From Xiphydria camelus (taxonomy: Eukaryota; Arthropoda; Insecta; Hymenoptera; Xiphydriidae): a stretch of DNA of 64,000 nt. The number at the start of each line of letters is the position of its first letter. Position 1 is the stretch's first letter. Under the pieces are notes generated by a model. It saw only the letters and a program-made list of their open reading frames with translations. It was not told the DNA's origin and did no database searches. The position numbers and the translations under genes are program-made. Location: positions 25,310,190 to 25,374,189 of the forward strand of contig OY783200.1 in assembly GCA_963678675.1 (NCBI GenBank), in the 5' to 3' direction. Positions 12,099 to 22,300 of this stretch are shown in pieces.

Positions 12099-12531
12099 GT
12101 GCGCTCCGATATATGTATGTACACGGCAGTAGTGACGATTGCCGGCTCATCAGGCGCGGCTAGAATTGGATGTAGCCGTTAATGCGGGAACCGACGAGCG
12201 AAAAAATGTCAGATCATCTAACCAGAAATCAACGCAAAACTGAAGAAAGATCAATCTGATGAGCAGAGGTACCTAATGAAATTGATCAGATGGAAATTAT
12301 TTGCAGGGAAGTACATTTTCACTAACCGATCGCACAATGGTTGGATACTGGAGAGCAACACGCGCGTATATTTCTATTCATCGGATTGATCATTCTTCGA
12401 TTTGATGTTCATTTCGGGTTCAAAGATCAAATATTTTTCGCTTGTAGATTCCTGCACAAACGGCTACATCAGACTGTAGCAGCGCCTGACATAATGGCAA
12501 CCGTCGCTACTGCCGTGTATATCGGGGTGCA
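12099..12531 (+). mobile_element. ~430-bp MITE upstream of COA4
   Basis: The ends form inverted repeats. The left reads GTGCGCTCCGATAT, then ACACGGCAGTAGTGACG. The right, read in complement, is GTGCACCCCGATAT, then ACACGGCAGTAGCGACG. The inner parts are also partly complementary. It has no coding capacity and ends about 150 bases before the COA4 start codon. A truncated relative lies at 2237-2517 in the opposite orientation. Confidence 0.7.
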
Positions 12532-12678
12532 CAGCAATCGTTCAGAAGCGTGCCAGCAGTCGGGGGGGTGATGTGTATGTATCTGTTGAGTGTAGTGATT
12601 TTTTTTTTGTCATAAAATGTAAGATTCCAACCGAAATTTTTCTGCGAAAACGAAAACTGATTATTTTGCGCGTATATC

Positions 12679-13468
12679 ATGTCACCGACTTCGATGCGGC
12701 GGTCTTCACAGGACAAAAACGATAATGGCGAGGAGGATCCGGTCGAACGGATGCTGAAAAAAACTGGCTGCATAGAGCTGCATTATCGTGTTCAGGTAAT
12801 TTCGGCCGCGATTTATTCATTATTATTTGCGCACGACACTCGGATACGTTTGAAAATCTGATTTTTGCTGCTATTCTCGACAAAATAGTTTCTCTAGCGA
12901 ACCTAACTTAACCTAACCCATGCACAAAACTTGCGCGTACATAGGTATATCGCGAAACGGAGCACGTGCCCGGCTCTCCAGAACGAAATTCCAACCAGGC
13001 GGAGTCTTGTTCCTTATTCTTCATCCCTCAACTCTTTTCATTGCGTAGAGGCTCTAAAAGTCCATTGCAAAATAAAAAGTCCAAGTAATATAAAATAAGA
13101 AGTAGAATCAAGATTTGTTGGAAATAAGAAATGCAATTCCAATCAGTACTCCTTGTTTCTTATTCGTTTCATTGTGTAAAGCGTATTATAGAATGAGCAG
13201 AGTAAAAATTTGAAGTCCAAACCGAGCGAAATCTCATCTTATTCGTAATTTGTTTCGATGAGCTCCAACCTCATAATGTTCGCCTCATCCGAGCACAACG
13301 CATCCCCAGAAAGCGTCGCCACGGAACCATCCGCTCTCTGACATTCCCTTCAAACTGCAGGAGTGTATCGCCGAGGCGCAGGACTGGCGCAAGTGTCAGG
13401 ACAAGGTGCAGTGTTTTAAAACGTGCATGGCGGACTACCAAAGAAGACAACAGAAGGCGAACGAGTAG
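12679..13468 (+). CDS. COA4: Cytochrome c oxidase assembly factor 4 homologue (two exons)
   Basis: Exons 12679-12795 and 13361-13468 join in phase 0 (CAG|GTAATT ... AAACTGCAG|GAG) and give a 74-residue protein. It contains a twin CX9C signature, Cys31/Cys41 and Cys51/Cys61, of the kind oxidised by the Mia40 relay when small proteins enter the mitochondrial intermembrane space. The EEDPVERMLKKTGC segment and the DWRKCQ...CFKTCMAD segment match the COA4/CHCHD8 family, which supports assembly of respiratory complex IV. Length fits the family (human ~87). There is no N-terminal presequence, as expected for Mia40 substrates. The stop codon lies only 42 bases before the PTH2 start, so one transcript may carry both. 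Confidence 0.9.
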
Positions 13469-13510
13469 TCTGCATAGTGAGTTGCGCGGATTTTCCTTCC
13501 GCGAACGACA

Positions 13511-13924
13511 ATGGGGTCACTGGTAAGACTCTTGGTGAAGTCGCTGTTCGCGAAGAGCGCGCCCGAGGGCGGCTGCAAGATGGCAATAGTCGTGAGGACG
13601 GACATTCCTATGGGAAAGGGCAAGGTGGGCGCGCAGTGCGCTCACGCCGCGTTGGAGTGTTACCGTCGCGTCTCGACGGACGGTGGCCGTGAGGTGTTGG
13701 ACGCCTGGTTATCGGCGGGCCAACCAAAGATCGTCCTCAGAGTGTCGAGCGACGCGGAGCTTCTGGCGTTGGCACGAGACGCGCGAGCCGCCGGTTTGGT
13801 CACCGCGATTATCAAAGATGCAGGCAGAACGCAACTGGCACCCGGGACGATTTCCGCGGTGGGAATCGGACCGGGTCCCAAGAGCGCCGTAGAGCGAGTC
13901 ACGTCGAGATTGAAGCTCTTGTGA
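13511..13924 (+). CDS. PTRH2: Peptidyl-tRNA hydrolase 2 (Pth2 family)
   Basis: Intronless frame of 137 residues. The Pth2 core is clear: KMAIVVRTDIPMGKGKVGAQ, CAHAALECY, the central QPKIVLRV strand, then IIKDAGRTQLAPGT and a C-terminal VGIGPGPKSAVERVTSRLKLL, which is the family's usual ending. The enzyme cleaves peptides from peptidyl-tRNA released by stalled ribosomes; in animals it is linked to mitochondria and to cell survival. The N-terminus (MGSLVRLLVKSLFAKS) is short, basic and hydrophobic and could serve as a membrane anchor or presequence, but it is shorter than in the human protein (~179 residues). No intron or clear promoter separates it from COA4. The first ATG of the frame is used. 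Confidence 0.93.
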   Translation: MGSLVRLLVKSLFAKSAPEGGCKMAIVVRTDIPMGKGKVGAQCAHAALECYRRVSTDGGREVLDAWLSAGQPKIVLRVSSDAELLALARDARAAGLVTAIIKDAGRTQLAPGTISAVGIGPGPKSAVERVTSRLKLL

Positions 13925-14009
13925 ATATGTATAGTGGATAGTCTAGTCTCTGTCGTTCGTTGTCTCCTAGCTGCTCGGCACGCCTGCGTTGTGTTTAGCC
14001 AAGGGGCAA

Positions 14010-14015
14010 AATAAA
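14010..14015 (+). terminator. Poly(A) signal AATAAA of PTH2
   Basis: Canonical AATAAA 86 bases after the PTH2 stop, followed by a GT-rich stretch. Confidence 0.7.
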
Positions 14016-14580
14016 TTTGTTGGTTTATCGCGTTGGCGTCAAATTCTTTGCGATTATTGTTATTGTATACAAGATGGAAGATGGTTCCTCCAAGCTGGAT
14101 CTTCGCGAACGAATGATCTACACCTGCCAGAGATCTCGTTGCAAAGATTTAGCGGGTGCCTGGGTCAATTTCGTTTCGTTCTATCGACATGTTTTATTAA
14201 ACCAAACAAATAATCCTTCCTTCCTGTTCGATAGAGTACGGAGTAAAAAGGAGGTACACAATGAGTATATCCAATTCTATCTGCGAGTATATCTGCAGCG
14301 GAGCATGGTTCGGACTGTTGGACGCTAATAGAAACGATCGTCGCGTTCCACGCCTCTCGTACGTCGATGATCGTATCTACAGGGGGTTATTACATTGCGT
14401 ACGTGAAGCTGGCGCTAACGCGTTCCTTCCGGCGCCGGTCGACGGATTGCGAGCGCGCACCGTCGACTAGCAGGGTTTCGGTGTCGCTCGGGACGACACT
14501 CGCGAACGCGCGTCAGAATTATGTATATTGGTATATAAAACTAGATGATTAAAATTTGTGTTTAGATATACCGAATATAC
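14016..14580. other. Intergenic region after PTH2
   Basis: Several short frames overlap here but none resembles a known protein. The stretch leads into the hairpin at 14581-14716. Confidence 0.45.
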
Positions 14581-14716
14581 ACCGAATGTCGCATGGGAAA
14601 CCGATCAGGTGGGGGCCTTCTGAATTTGAACTCGGCACTGCTTGGACGATGCTCGATTGATTCATTAAGAAATTCAGAAGGCCCCCACCTGATCGGTTTT
14701 CCGTGCGACATTCGGT
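14581..14716. repeat. Near-perfect 47-bp-arm hairpin (MITE or hairpin RNA candidate)
   Basis: Arms 14581-14627 and 14670-14716 are reverse complements at 45 of 47 positions, separated by a 42-base loop. Each outer end begins ACCGAATGTCGCA, and short AT runs (ATATACCGAAT / TTCGGTATATA) extend the similarity. It could be a small MITE or, if transcribed, a miRNA-like or siRNA hairpin. Confidence 0.9.
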
Positions 14717-15596
14717 ATATATATATATAATATGCATGTAATATAGTCATCTCGCGTCGCGACAATCTTGATAAAAGCTTCCCTCTTTCACTTTTCGCCT
14801 TGCAATTGATAACCACAGAACGCTCGAATTCGATTGGCCGGCGATTCTCGCGAGAGACGATCTACGGGGAAACCTCTGGCTCTTCGCAAAATTCCGTTCA
14901 GCTTCTCGAGAGCGGCGCGACTGGAGAAAGGACACTCGGAAAGCGAACAGAGCTTCGTCGCAATCCGAGACGGACGTTTCTCGCGTATCAACGTTCTCGA
15001 TATCTTATCGATGTCAATTCGATTTAAGGCTACGCACTTTCGTTCGCGTCGTACTTCTATATTAATGATTAAAAAAAAGCAACAAATAGATCGGGAGACT
15101 AAACGCAACTTCCACAGTCCGACTGACGCGCGACGGGCGTCGATGGTTGGACCTCTATAGGTAGATGTCCTTTGCGGGAGTAGAAGACGCTGGCCGCGTC
15201 CGTCCGAAGAAAAACGTCCTCGGCCCCACGGATTTCGTGCCTAGAGCCTACCATTCGTTCCTTCACGAGTTTGAGCAACGCCGAGTCGCGAAGAGTTCTC
15301 TCTTCCCATCATTCCCGTCGTCGAGACACATCGACGTGAGCGCGTCGCGCGGATTCGTAAACGAAAGAGTGCCTCCGTCTAATCCGACCACTAATCTTAA
15401 CGCGACATTTTTACAAGCAATCAGAAAACAACCGGATACAACTTCCGCTCTATAAGCACGCGTCTCTCTCAGTCTTAAAGAGTACACGTTTTCCCCTCTT
15501 CTTTTTTTCGGAATATTTCACGAATGACAACCAAGAATAATTGTACTTTTTGGCTGATACACATCACATCGTCGAACGATCCCACAATATCGCACA
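14717..15596. other. Intergenic region between the hairpin and the TMEM145-like gene
   Basis: No conserved coding sequence recognised. The right part probably includes the 3' untranslated region of the minus-strand TMEM145-like gene, although no canonical AATAAA is evident on that strand. Confidence 0.45.
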
Positions 15597-17551
15597 TCAT
15601 GCGATTATTTTACCCAGCTCCGGCGGCTCGATATAATTGTTCAGCACGTGCGGCGCCTCGTTGAACTCGTCCAGCTCGTCACCGTTATCGGCGCCCTGCG
15701 CCAAGAGGAAGTACTGCTCGCTCCGCGTCGGCCACAGCAGATGAGCCATCACGCAAAACGCGAAACAATCCGCGGAGTACGTTATGCCTACGAATCGGAG
15801 AGCGGAGGAGAATGATCGCGCGTTCAAACGGTCGGGCGATAGCGCGAAACTTACCGAGCAGAAGCTTAAACCTCCACAGCGCGCTGACTTGTAGCGCGAT
15901 CAGCGCGATGATGGGCAGATATATGAACCAGACCAGCGACGAAGCGCCAAAGTGCAGCAAGAAGTTTAACTTCTGAGTATTGTGCTCGTAAGTCATGGTG
16001 TTGCGCAGCTCGTAGAGGAACCAGACCATTATGGCACTGCGGAACAGCAGGATGAACCATCCCGGCCACGTTTGATACTCGTCAATGTCCTCAATTATGT
16101 CTACCTCGGTCTGAAAGACAGCGAATCCTCGGTAATCTCACGCGTAATCACTGAAAATTTGAAAGGGAAGGAAAAAAAAACCACGGACGAACGAACGCTC
16201 ACCATGTTCCATACGTATAACAAGATGTGTACGACTCCGTAACAGAACCAGATGGCAAACACCAGGGGCTTCCACGTCAGCTCCATCCGCGTCACCGCCC
16301 ATCCCTTGGCAAGCAGAAGCAGCAGCAGCATGAAAGACGCCTGAAATGTCCGAAAATCGTTGGCACCTCGCGAGAGGAAGACTGCTCTTTCGAGCTCCTG
16401 AGCGCTTCGCTCACCCGCGAGAGTATATCGAAGATATCGCCGGCGACTTCGAGCTTTTCGTAGCCGACGCCATCAATTGCGAACTTGAGGACGTGCACGA
16501 GTATGAGGCAGACCGCGACGAATTCCAGCAGCAGACTTGCGGTGAACAGCCGCGTCACCGGGTGCCGCTGCATCCTGACCGCGTACAATTGCAGCGGCGT
16601 GAGCACGATGTAGCACGCGAAGAAGAGCAGGTAGAGCTCGATGGTGTTCTGCCGATCGTACGAGAATTGGTAGGTGAGGCTGTGGAGGCCGCTGCTATTG
16701 GGATTTCCATTCACCAGCCAGATATCGTAATCGAGCTCGCCCCGCCCGTCGTAGTGTTCCCATCGGCAGGTCGTCGCGTTTCTGTAGCAGGCCACCAGGC
16801 TGACGTACCAGAAGCGCGGTTGCCAGAAATCTTGGATGACGTAGGTGAACTGGTGGCCCTTCACGACGTTCCACGAGAGGTCCTCGTCCACGCAGAGCTT
16901 GCCCTTTGGACAAGGAACTCTCCTGGAAAGTGATAATAGCCCTGTAGAATTCACGCATCCCTGCGCTTCGACTCTCAAAAGTGTGGGAAAGTCTCATTTG
17001 AGTCTCTCTCGTCTTTCTCGCAAAGATACACGTATCCTATCATGTTTAGAGCTTTAGCTTCAGTTGCGCGAGAAAAAAAACTGCTTCTGCAACGTCCGAT
17101 CATTAGGATAACGCGAGTTTCTTCCTCGTGAACTGAATCTTCTGCCGAGAGGGGGCACACGACCATAAGTTGGATACCTCAGAAAGTCTCGACCCTCGTC
17201 GTTGCAGCAAAAGTCGTAAGAGGTGCGGTTCAAGGTGCCGAACATGAGGGAGCAGGCTGTGCTCTTATCCCGGACCGTGCGATTTCCGTAATACTCTAGA
17301 AAATGATTACGATCGAGCACGGCAAGGGTGATCGGCACGGAGAAGTTCCTCCTGGCGGTGACATTGCCGAAGATGTAGCCGTACGACTCTCTCTGCCTGT
17401 GACGATCGGTCTTCTGGAAGCCGAACTTAACAAGGATGCTGAAGAAGTCGCTCGCGTCGAAGGTTCCGGTGATGCGCGCGGACTCCGAGTCCTGGATGAC
17501 GAGGAACGTCGCGAGGAACAGGACGGCAAAGGGGCCTCGTCGGGACATCAT
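15597..17551 (-). CDS. TMEM145/GPR180-like seven-transmembrane protein (five exons)
   Basis: Exons on the minus strand: 17551-17178, 16922-16415, 16340-16203, 16110-15855 and 15787-15597. Phases agree at every junction and give 488 residues, close to human TMEM145 (~493). The start MMSRRGPFAVLFLATFLVIQ gives a signal peptide; an upstream in-frame ATG at 17665 would add 38 Pro/Arg-rich residues and bury it. The lumenal domain contains SYDFCCNDEGRDFL, VPCPKGKLCVDED and FTYVIQDFWQPRFWYVSLVA, typical of the GOLD-like ectodomain of this family. Seven hydrophobic helices follow (IELYLLFFACYIVLTPLQLY, ASLLLEFVAVCLILVHVLKF and others), matching the rhodopsin-like domain of TMEM145 and GPR180. The family is membrane-bound and poorly understood. 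The C-tail is short and acidic (NGDELDEFNEAP). Confidence 0.9.
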
Positions 17552-17973
17552 TCTCGTGGCGGTGTGGTCCTCGGCGGCTGTCAGGAGAGGAGGAGGAGGA
17601 CGCCGTCGTTCCGGCAGGGCATCGCTCGACAGCCAACAGCTGTCCGCGAAACGGCACCGCGACACATTTATTAAGCCGTGCGGAAGTACTGGAGCGCTTC
17701 GCCGACGACTATCATCGTGCGCCAGGTTCCTCGGGGTTTCGTAGGGTTCGCTTGAGAGTGAGGGATGGTGGAGGAGTCACGGAGCGAAAGGTTTTGTAGC
17801 GAGAAAGGTGCACACGATCGCGGACGCGGTAAGTTTATACACGCGCATAAATAACCATACATCTCCGATGGCGAACGTCAACTGACGGCGCGCACGATGC
17901 ACGCTTGCAGCGTGAACGTAGCTATCTATTGATTTCCCTCGCCCCTCTCGAAGGAACTGTGCGGTGAAACGTA

Positions 17974-18782
17974 GTTCAGATGGGTGCGGAAGGCCTGCGG
18001 AATGCGGAATGCGGAACGTGCGCGCGCAGACACGTTCCGCGCGGAAGGTTTCGAGTCCGTTCAAGCGGGGTTCAGATGGGTGCGGAAAGCATGCGGAGTG
18101 CGGCATGCGGATCGGTGCGGATTGGCAGGCAGTACGCACGCGGAAGAGCTGATTGGCTAACGTTGTTTCCGCACTCCGCAAGCCTTCCGCACCCATCTGA
18201 ACCCACTGTCAAGCGGGATTTAGATGGGTGCGGAAAGCATGCGGATCGGTGCGGATTGGCAGGCAGTATGCACGCGGAAGAGCTGATTGGCTAATGTTGT
18301 TTCCGCATTCCGCACTCCGCAAGCCTTCCGCACCCATCTGAACCAACTGTCACATGCGTTGCAGTAGGTTGCGGAAATGCGTATTCGTTGCGGAAGGGCG
18401 GAACAAGAGGGAGTTTAGAGGTTAGAGTAAAATTACGATGGTCCCGTTAGGTATACATGACTCAGGAAAGCGTCATCCCTCGCATTCAATTTGAAAATGA
18501 AAGTATAATTATTAATGATGATTTACAGGGTAGAAGTAATAGTAATTCACCGGTCTCTCTCATGCAAAACGATGATGAAGTAAAATAAATCATTAAACCT
18601 TTAAACAATTTTTTTCTTCTGTCACGTTTTGTGTCCAACTTGAACGTAATTTTTCTCTTCGATTAGTAATATAACTAATATTAGTAAAAATGATCAAAAA
18701 CCGAGGTTGAATTGCTATTTTCATTACCTTTAAAACAAAAAAATAATTATCGGAAAATATCAATTTTTAGTGAAATTAGAGG
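17974..18782 (+). repeat. Left TIR of the 21.6-kb unit
   Basis: Matches 38989-39610 in reverse complement once the inserted MITE pair at 18066-18349 and a ~110-base deletion (after AAAACGATGATGAA, near 18580) are allowed for. Confidence 0.85.
18066..18349 (+). mobile_element. Two tandem ~130-bp MITEs nested in the left TIR
   Basis: Both copies begin TTCAGATGGGTGCGGAAAGC (second copy TTTAGATGGG) and end CCTTCCGCACCCATCTGAAC. Both contain CGGATTGGCAGGCAGTA and GAGCTGATTGGCTAA. They are absent from the right TIR, where ...AGTCCGTTCA joins CATGCGTTGC directly. Their ends match the outer ends of the 21.6-kb unit, so they may be its smallest deletion derivatives. Confidence 0.8.
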
Positions 18783-19350
18783 CATTTATTTACGAGAGCG
18801 CGCGTTCGCTACGGCGCGTATTTATATAGAAAATGCAATATCTTAAGAACTATTCATCGTAGCAAAATGAGATAAAAACCCATCGGTGCGCCTTGAAATT
18901 CCATAAATTTTCTTCCCAGCATATCTCGATAACTTGTCAATAGTTTTCGAGATATTTAAAGAAAAAGCCGTACAAAAAATACATTTTTATTAAAAATTAA
19001 AAACCATACTTTGGCTTTATGTAACATTTGTTCTATATATTTTTCCGAGTATTAAAAAAAATAAATAAAATCGGACACTTATAAAGAAAAGTCGACAACA
19101 AAATAGATTGTTCTTTGAACAAGTTGTCACACGATGGCAGCACTATAGAGTGTTATAAACCCGCTTGGCCATTATGATTGTATTTTATCAATTTATCAGG
19201 ATCAAATTATCAATTTTCGATTAATATTTATCTAAAAGTTAAGAATGTTAGGAGATTTGTAACATTCAAACCTTGACCTTCAAATTAGAGCAAGATACAC
19301 CCTGCGACTCGGATTCTGTCGCTGGTGACTTTCTAAAGTATCATTTTTAA
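18783..19350. other. Unique AT-rich segment between left TIR and satellite
   Basis: No coding capacity. It is present on the left side only. Its last ~54 bases (19297-19350) are the left half of the MITE family also found at 39702-39914 and 40708-40916 (ACACCCTGCGACTCGG, TCTGTCGCTGGTGACTTTCT). The satellite begins where that half ends. Confidence 0.7.
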
Positions 19351-22300
19351 CCCTTGGTGCATCAGCCCAATTTACCCTCGGTGCATCAGCCCAATTTACA
19401 CTTTCACCTGATGCACCGGGAGATTAAGTTAGGTTAATCTAACTTAGGCTAAGTTGAACTAGGTTAGGCTAACTTAGGTTAGGTTAAGTTAAGCTACGAT
19501 AGGTTAACCTAACCTAAGTTAACCTAAACTCCCGGAGCATCAGGTGAAAGTGTAAATTGGGCTGATGCACCGAGGGTAAATCAGGTTGGGGCTATTTCAG
19601 CTGAAATACCGCCAACCTGATTTACCCTCGGTGCATCAGTCCAATTTACCCTTGGTGCATCAGCCCAATTTACACTTTCACCTGATGCACCGGGAGGTTA
19701 AGTTAGGTTAACCTAACCTAGCTTAAGCTAAATTAACCTAAGTTAGGTTGTTAAGCTAGGTTGGGCTAACTTAGGTTCCGTTAAGTTAAGTTACTTTAGG
19801 TTAACCTAACTTAACCTAACCTAAGTTAACCTAAACTCCCGGTGCATCAGGTGAAAGTGTAAATTGGGCTGATGCGCCGAGGGTAAATTGGGCTGATGCA
19901 CCGAGGGTAAATTGGGCTCATGTCCCCAGGGTAAATTGGGCTGACGCACCGAGGGTAAATTGGGCTGATGCACCGAGGGTAAATCAGGTTGGGGCTATTT
20001 CAGCTGAAATACCGCCAACCTGATTTACCCTCGGTGCATCAGCCCAATTTACCCTCGGTGCATCAGCCCAATTTACCCTCAATGCATCAGCCCAATTTAC
20101 CCTTGGTGCATCAGCCCAATTTACACTTTCACCTGATGCACCGGGAGGTTAAGTTAGCTTAACCTAACCTAGCTTAAGCTAAATTAACCTAAGTTAGGTT
20201 AAATTAAGCTAGGTTAAGCCAACTTAGGTTAGGTTAAGTTAAGCTACGTTAGGTTAACCTAACTTAACCTAACCTAAGTGAACCTAAACTCCCGGTGCAT
20301 CAGGTGAAAGTGTAAATTGGGCTGATGCACCGAGGGTAAATCAGGTTGGCGGTATTTCAGCTGAAATAGCCCCAACCTGATTTACCCTCGGTGCATCAGC
20401 CCAATTTACCCTCGGTGCATCAGCCCAATTTACACTTTCACCTGATGCACCGGGAGGTTAAGTTAGGTTAACCTAACCTAGCTTAAGCTAAATTAACCCA
20501 AGTTAGGTTAAATTAAGCTAGGTTAAGCCAACTTAGGTTATGTTAATTTAAGCTACGTTAGGTTAACCTAACTTAACCTAACCTAAACTCCCGGTGCATC
20601 AGGTGAAAGTGTAAATTGGGCTGATGCACCGAGGGTAAATCAGGTTGGCGGTATTTCAGCTGAAATAGCCCCAACCTGATTTACCCTCGGTGCATCAGCC
20701 CAATTTACCCTCGGTGCATCAGCCCAATTTACCCTCAATGCATTAGCCCAATTTACCCTTGGTGCATCAGCCCAATTTACACTTTCACCTGATGCACCGG
20801 GAGGTTAAGTTAGGTTAACCTAACCTAGCTTAAGCTAAATTAACCTAAGTTAGGTTAAATTAAGCTAGGTTAAGCCAACTTAGGTTAGGTTAAGTTAAGC
20901 TACGTTAGGTTAACCTAACTTAACCTAACCTAAGTGAACCTAAACTCCCGGTGCATCAGGTGAAAGTTTAAATTGGGCTGATGCACCGAGGGTAAATCAG
21001 GTTGGCGGTATTTCAGCTGAAATAGCCCCAACCTGATTTACCCTCGGTGCATCAGCCCAATTTACCCTCGGTGCATCAGCCCAATTTACCCTTGGTGCAT
21101 CAGCCCAATTTACCCTCGGTGCATCAGCCCAATTTACCCTCGGTGCATCAGCCCAATTTACACTTTCACCTGATGCACCGGGAGGTTAAGTAAGGTTAAC
21201 CTAACCTAGCTTAAGCTAAATTAACCCAAGTTAGGTTAAATTAAGCTAGGTTAAGCCAACTTAGGTTATGTTAATTTAAGCTACGTTAGGTTAACCTAAC
21301 TTAACCTAACCTAAACTCCCGGTGCATCAGGTGAAAGTGTAAATTGGGCTGATGCACCGAGGGTAAATCAGGTTGGCGGTATTTCAGCTGAAATAGCCCC
21401 AACCTGATTTACCCTCGGTGCATCAGCCCAATTTACCCTTGGTGCATCAGCCCAATTTACACTTTCACCTGATGCACCGGGAGGTTAAGTTAGGTTAACC
21501 TAACCTAGCTTAAGCTAAATTAACCCAAGTTAGGTTAAATTAAGCTAGGTTAAGCCAACTTAGGTTAGGTTAAGTTAAGCTACGTTAGGTTAACCTAACT
21601 TAACCTAACCTAAACTCCCGGTGCATCAGGTGAAAGTGTAAATTGGGCTGATGCACCGAGGGTAAATTGGGCTGATGCACCGAGGGTAAATCAGGTTGGG
21701 GCTATTTCAGCTGAAATACGGCCAACCTGATTTACCCTCGGTGCATCAGCCCAATTTACCCTCGGTGCATCAGCCCAATTTACCCTCAATGCATCAGCCC
21801 AATTTACCCTCGGTGCATCAGCCCAATTTACACTTTCACCTGATGCACCGGGAGTTTAGGTTAGGTTAAGTTAGGTTAACCTAACGTAGCTTAACTTAAC
21901 CTAACCTAAGTTGGCTTAACCTAGCTTAATTTAACCTAACTTGGGTTAATTTAGCTTAAGCTAGGTTAGGTTAATCTAACTTAACCTCCCGGTGCATCAG
22001 GTGAAAGTGTAAATTGGGCTGATGCACCAAGGGTAAATTGGGCTGATGCACTGAGGGTAAATTGGGCTGATGCACCGAGGGTAAATCAGGTTGGGGCTAT
22101 TTCAGCTGAAATACCGCCAACCTGATTTACCCTCGGTGCATCAGCCCAATTTACACTTTCACCTGATGCACCGGGAGTTTAGGTTCACTTAGGTTAGGTT
22201 AAGTTAGGTTAACCTAACGTAGCTTAACTTAACCTAACCTAAGTTGGCTTAACCTAGCTTAATTTAACCTAACTTAGGTTAATTTAGCTTAAGCTAGGTT

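Noticed and set aside
14017..14470. Overlapping plus-strand frames of 69-103 codons after PTH2
   Set aside because: They begin at or after the PTH2 poly(A) signal and show no conserved domain or composition bias.
16346..16933. 195-codon plus-strand frame
   Set aside because: Antisense shadow of exon 2 of the TMEM145-like gene.
17552..17665. Upstream in-frame ATG of the TMEM145-like gene as the start
   Set aside because: It would place 38 Pro/Arg-rich residues before a clear signal peptide. The MMSRRG start fits a type I entry signal.
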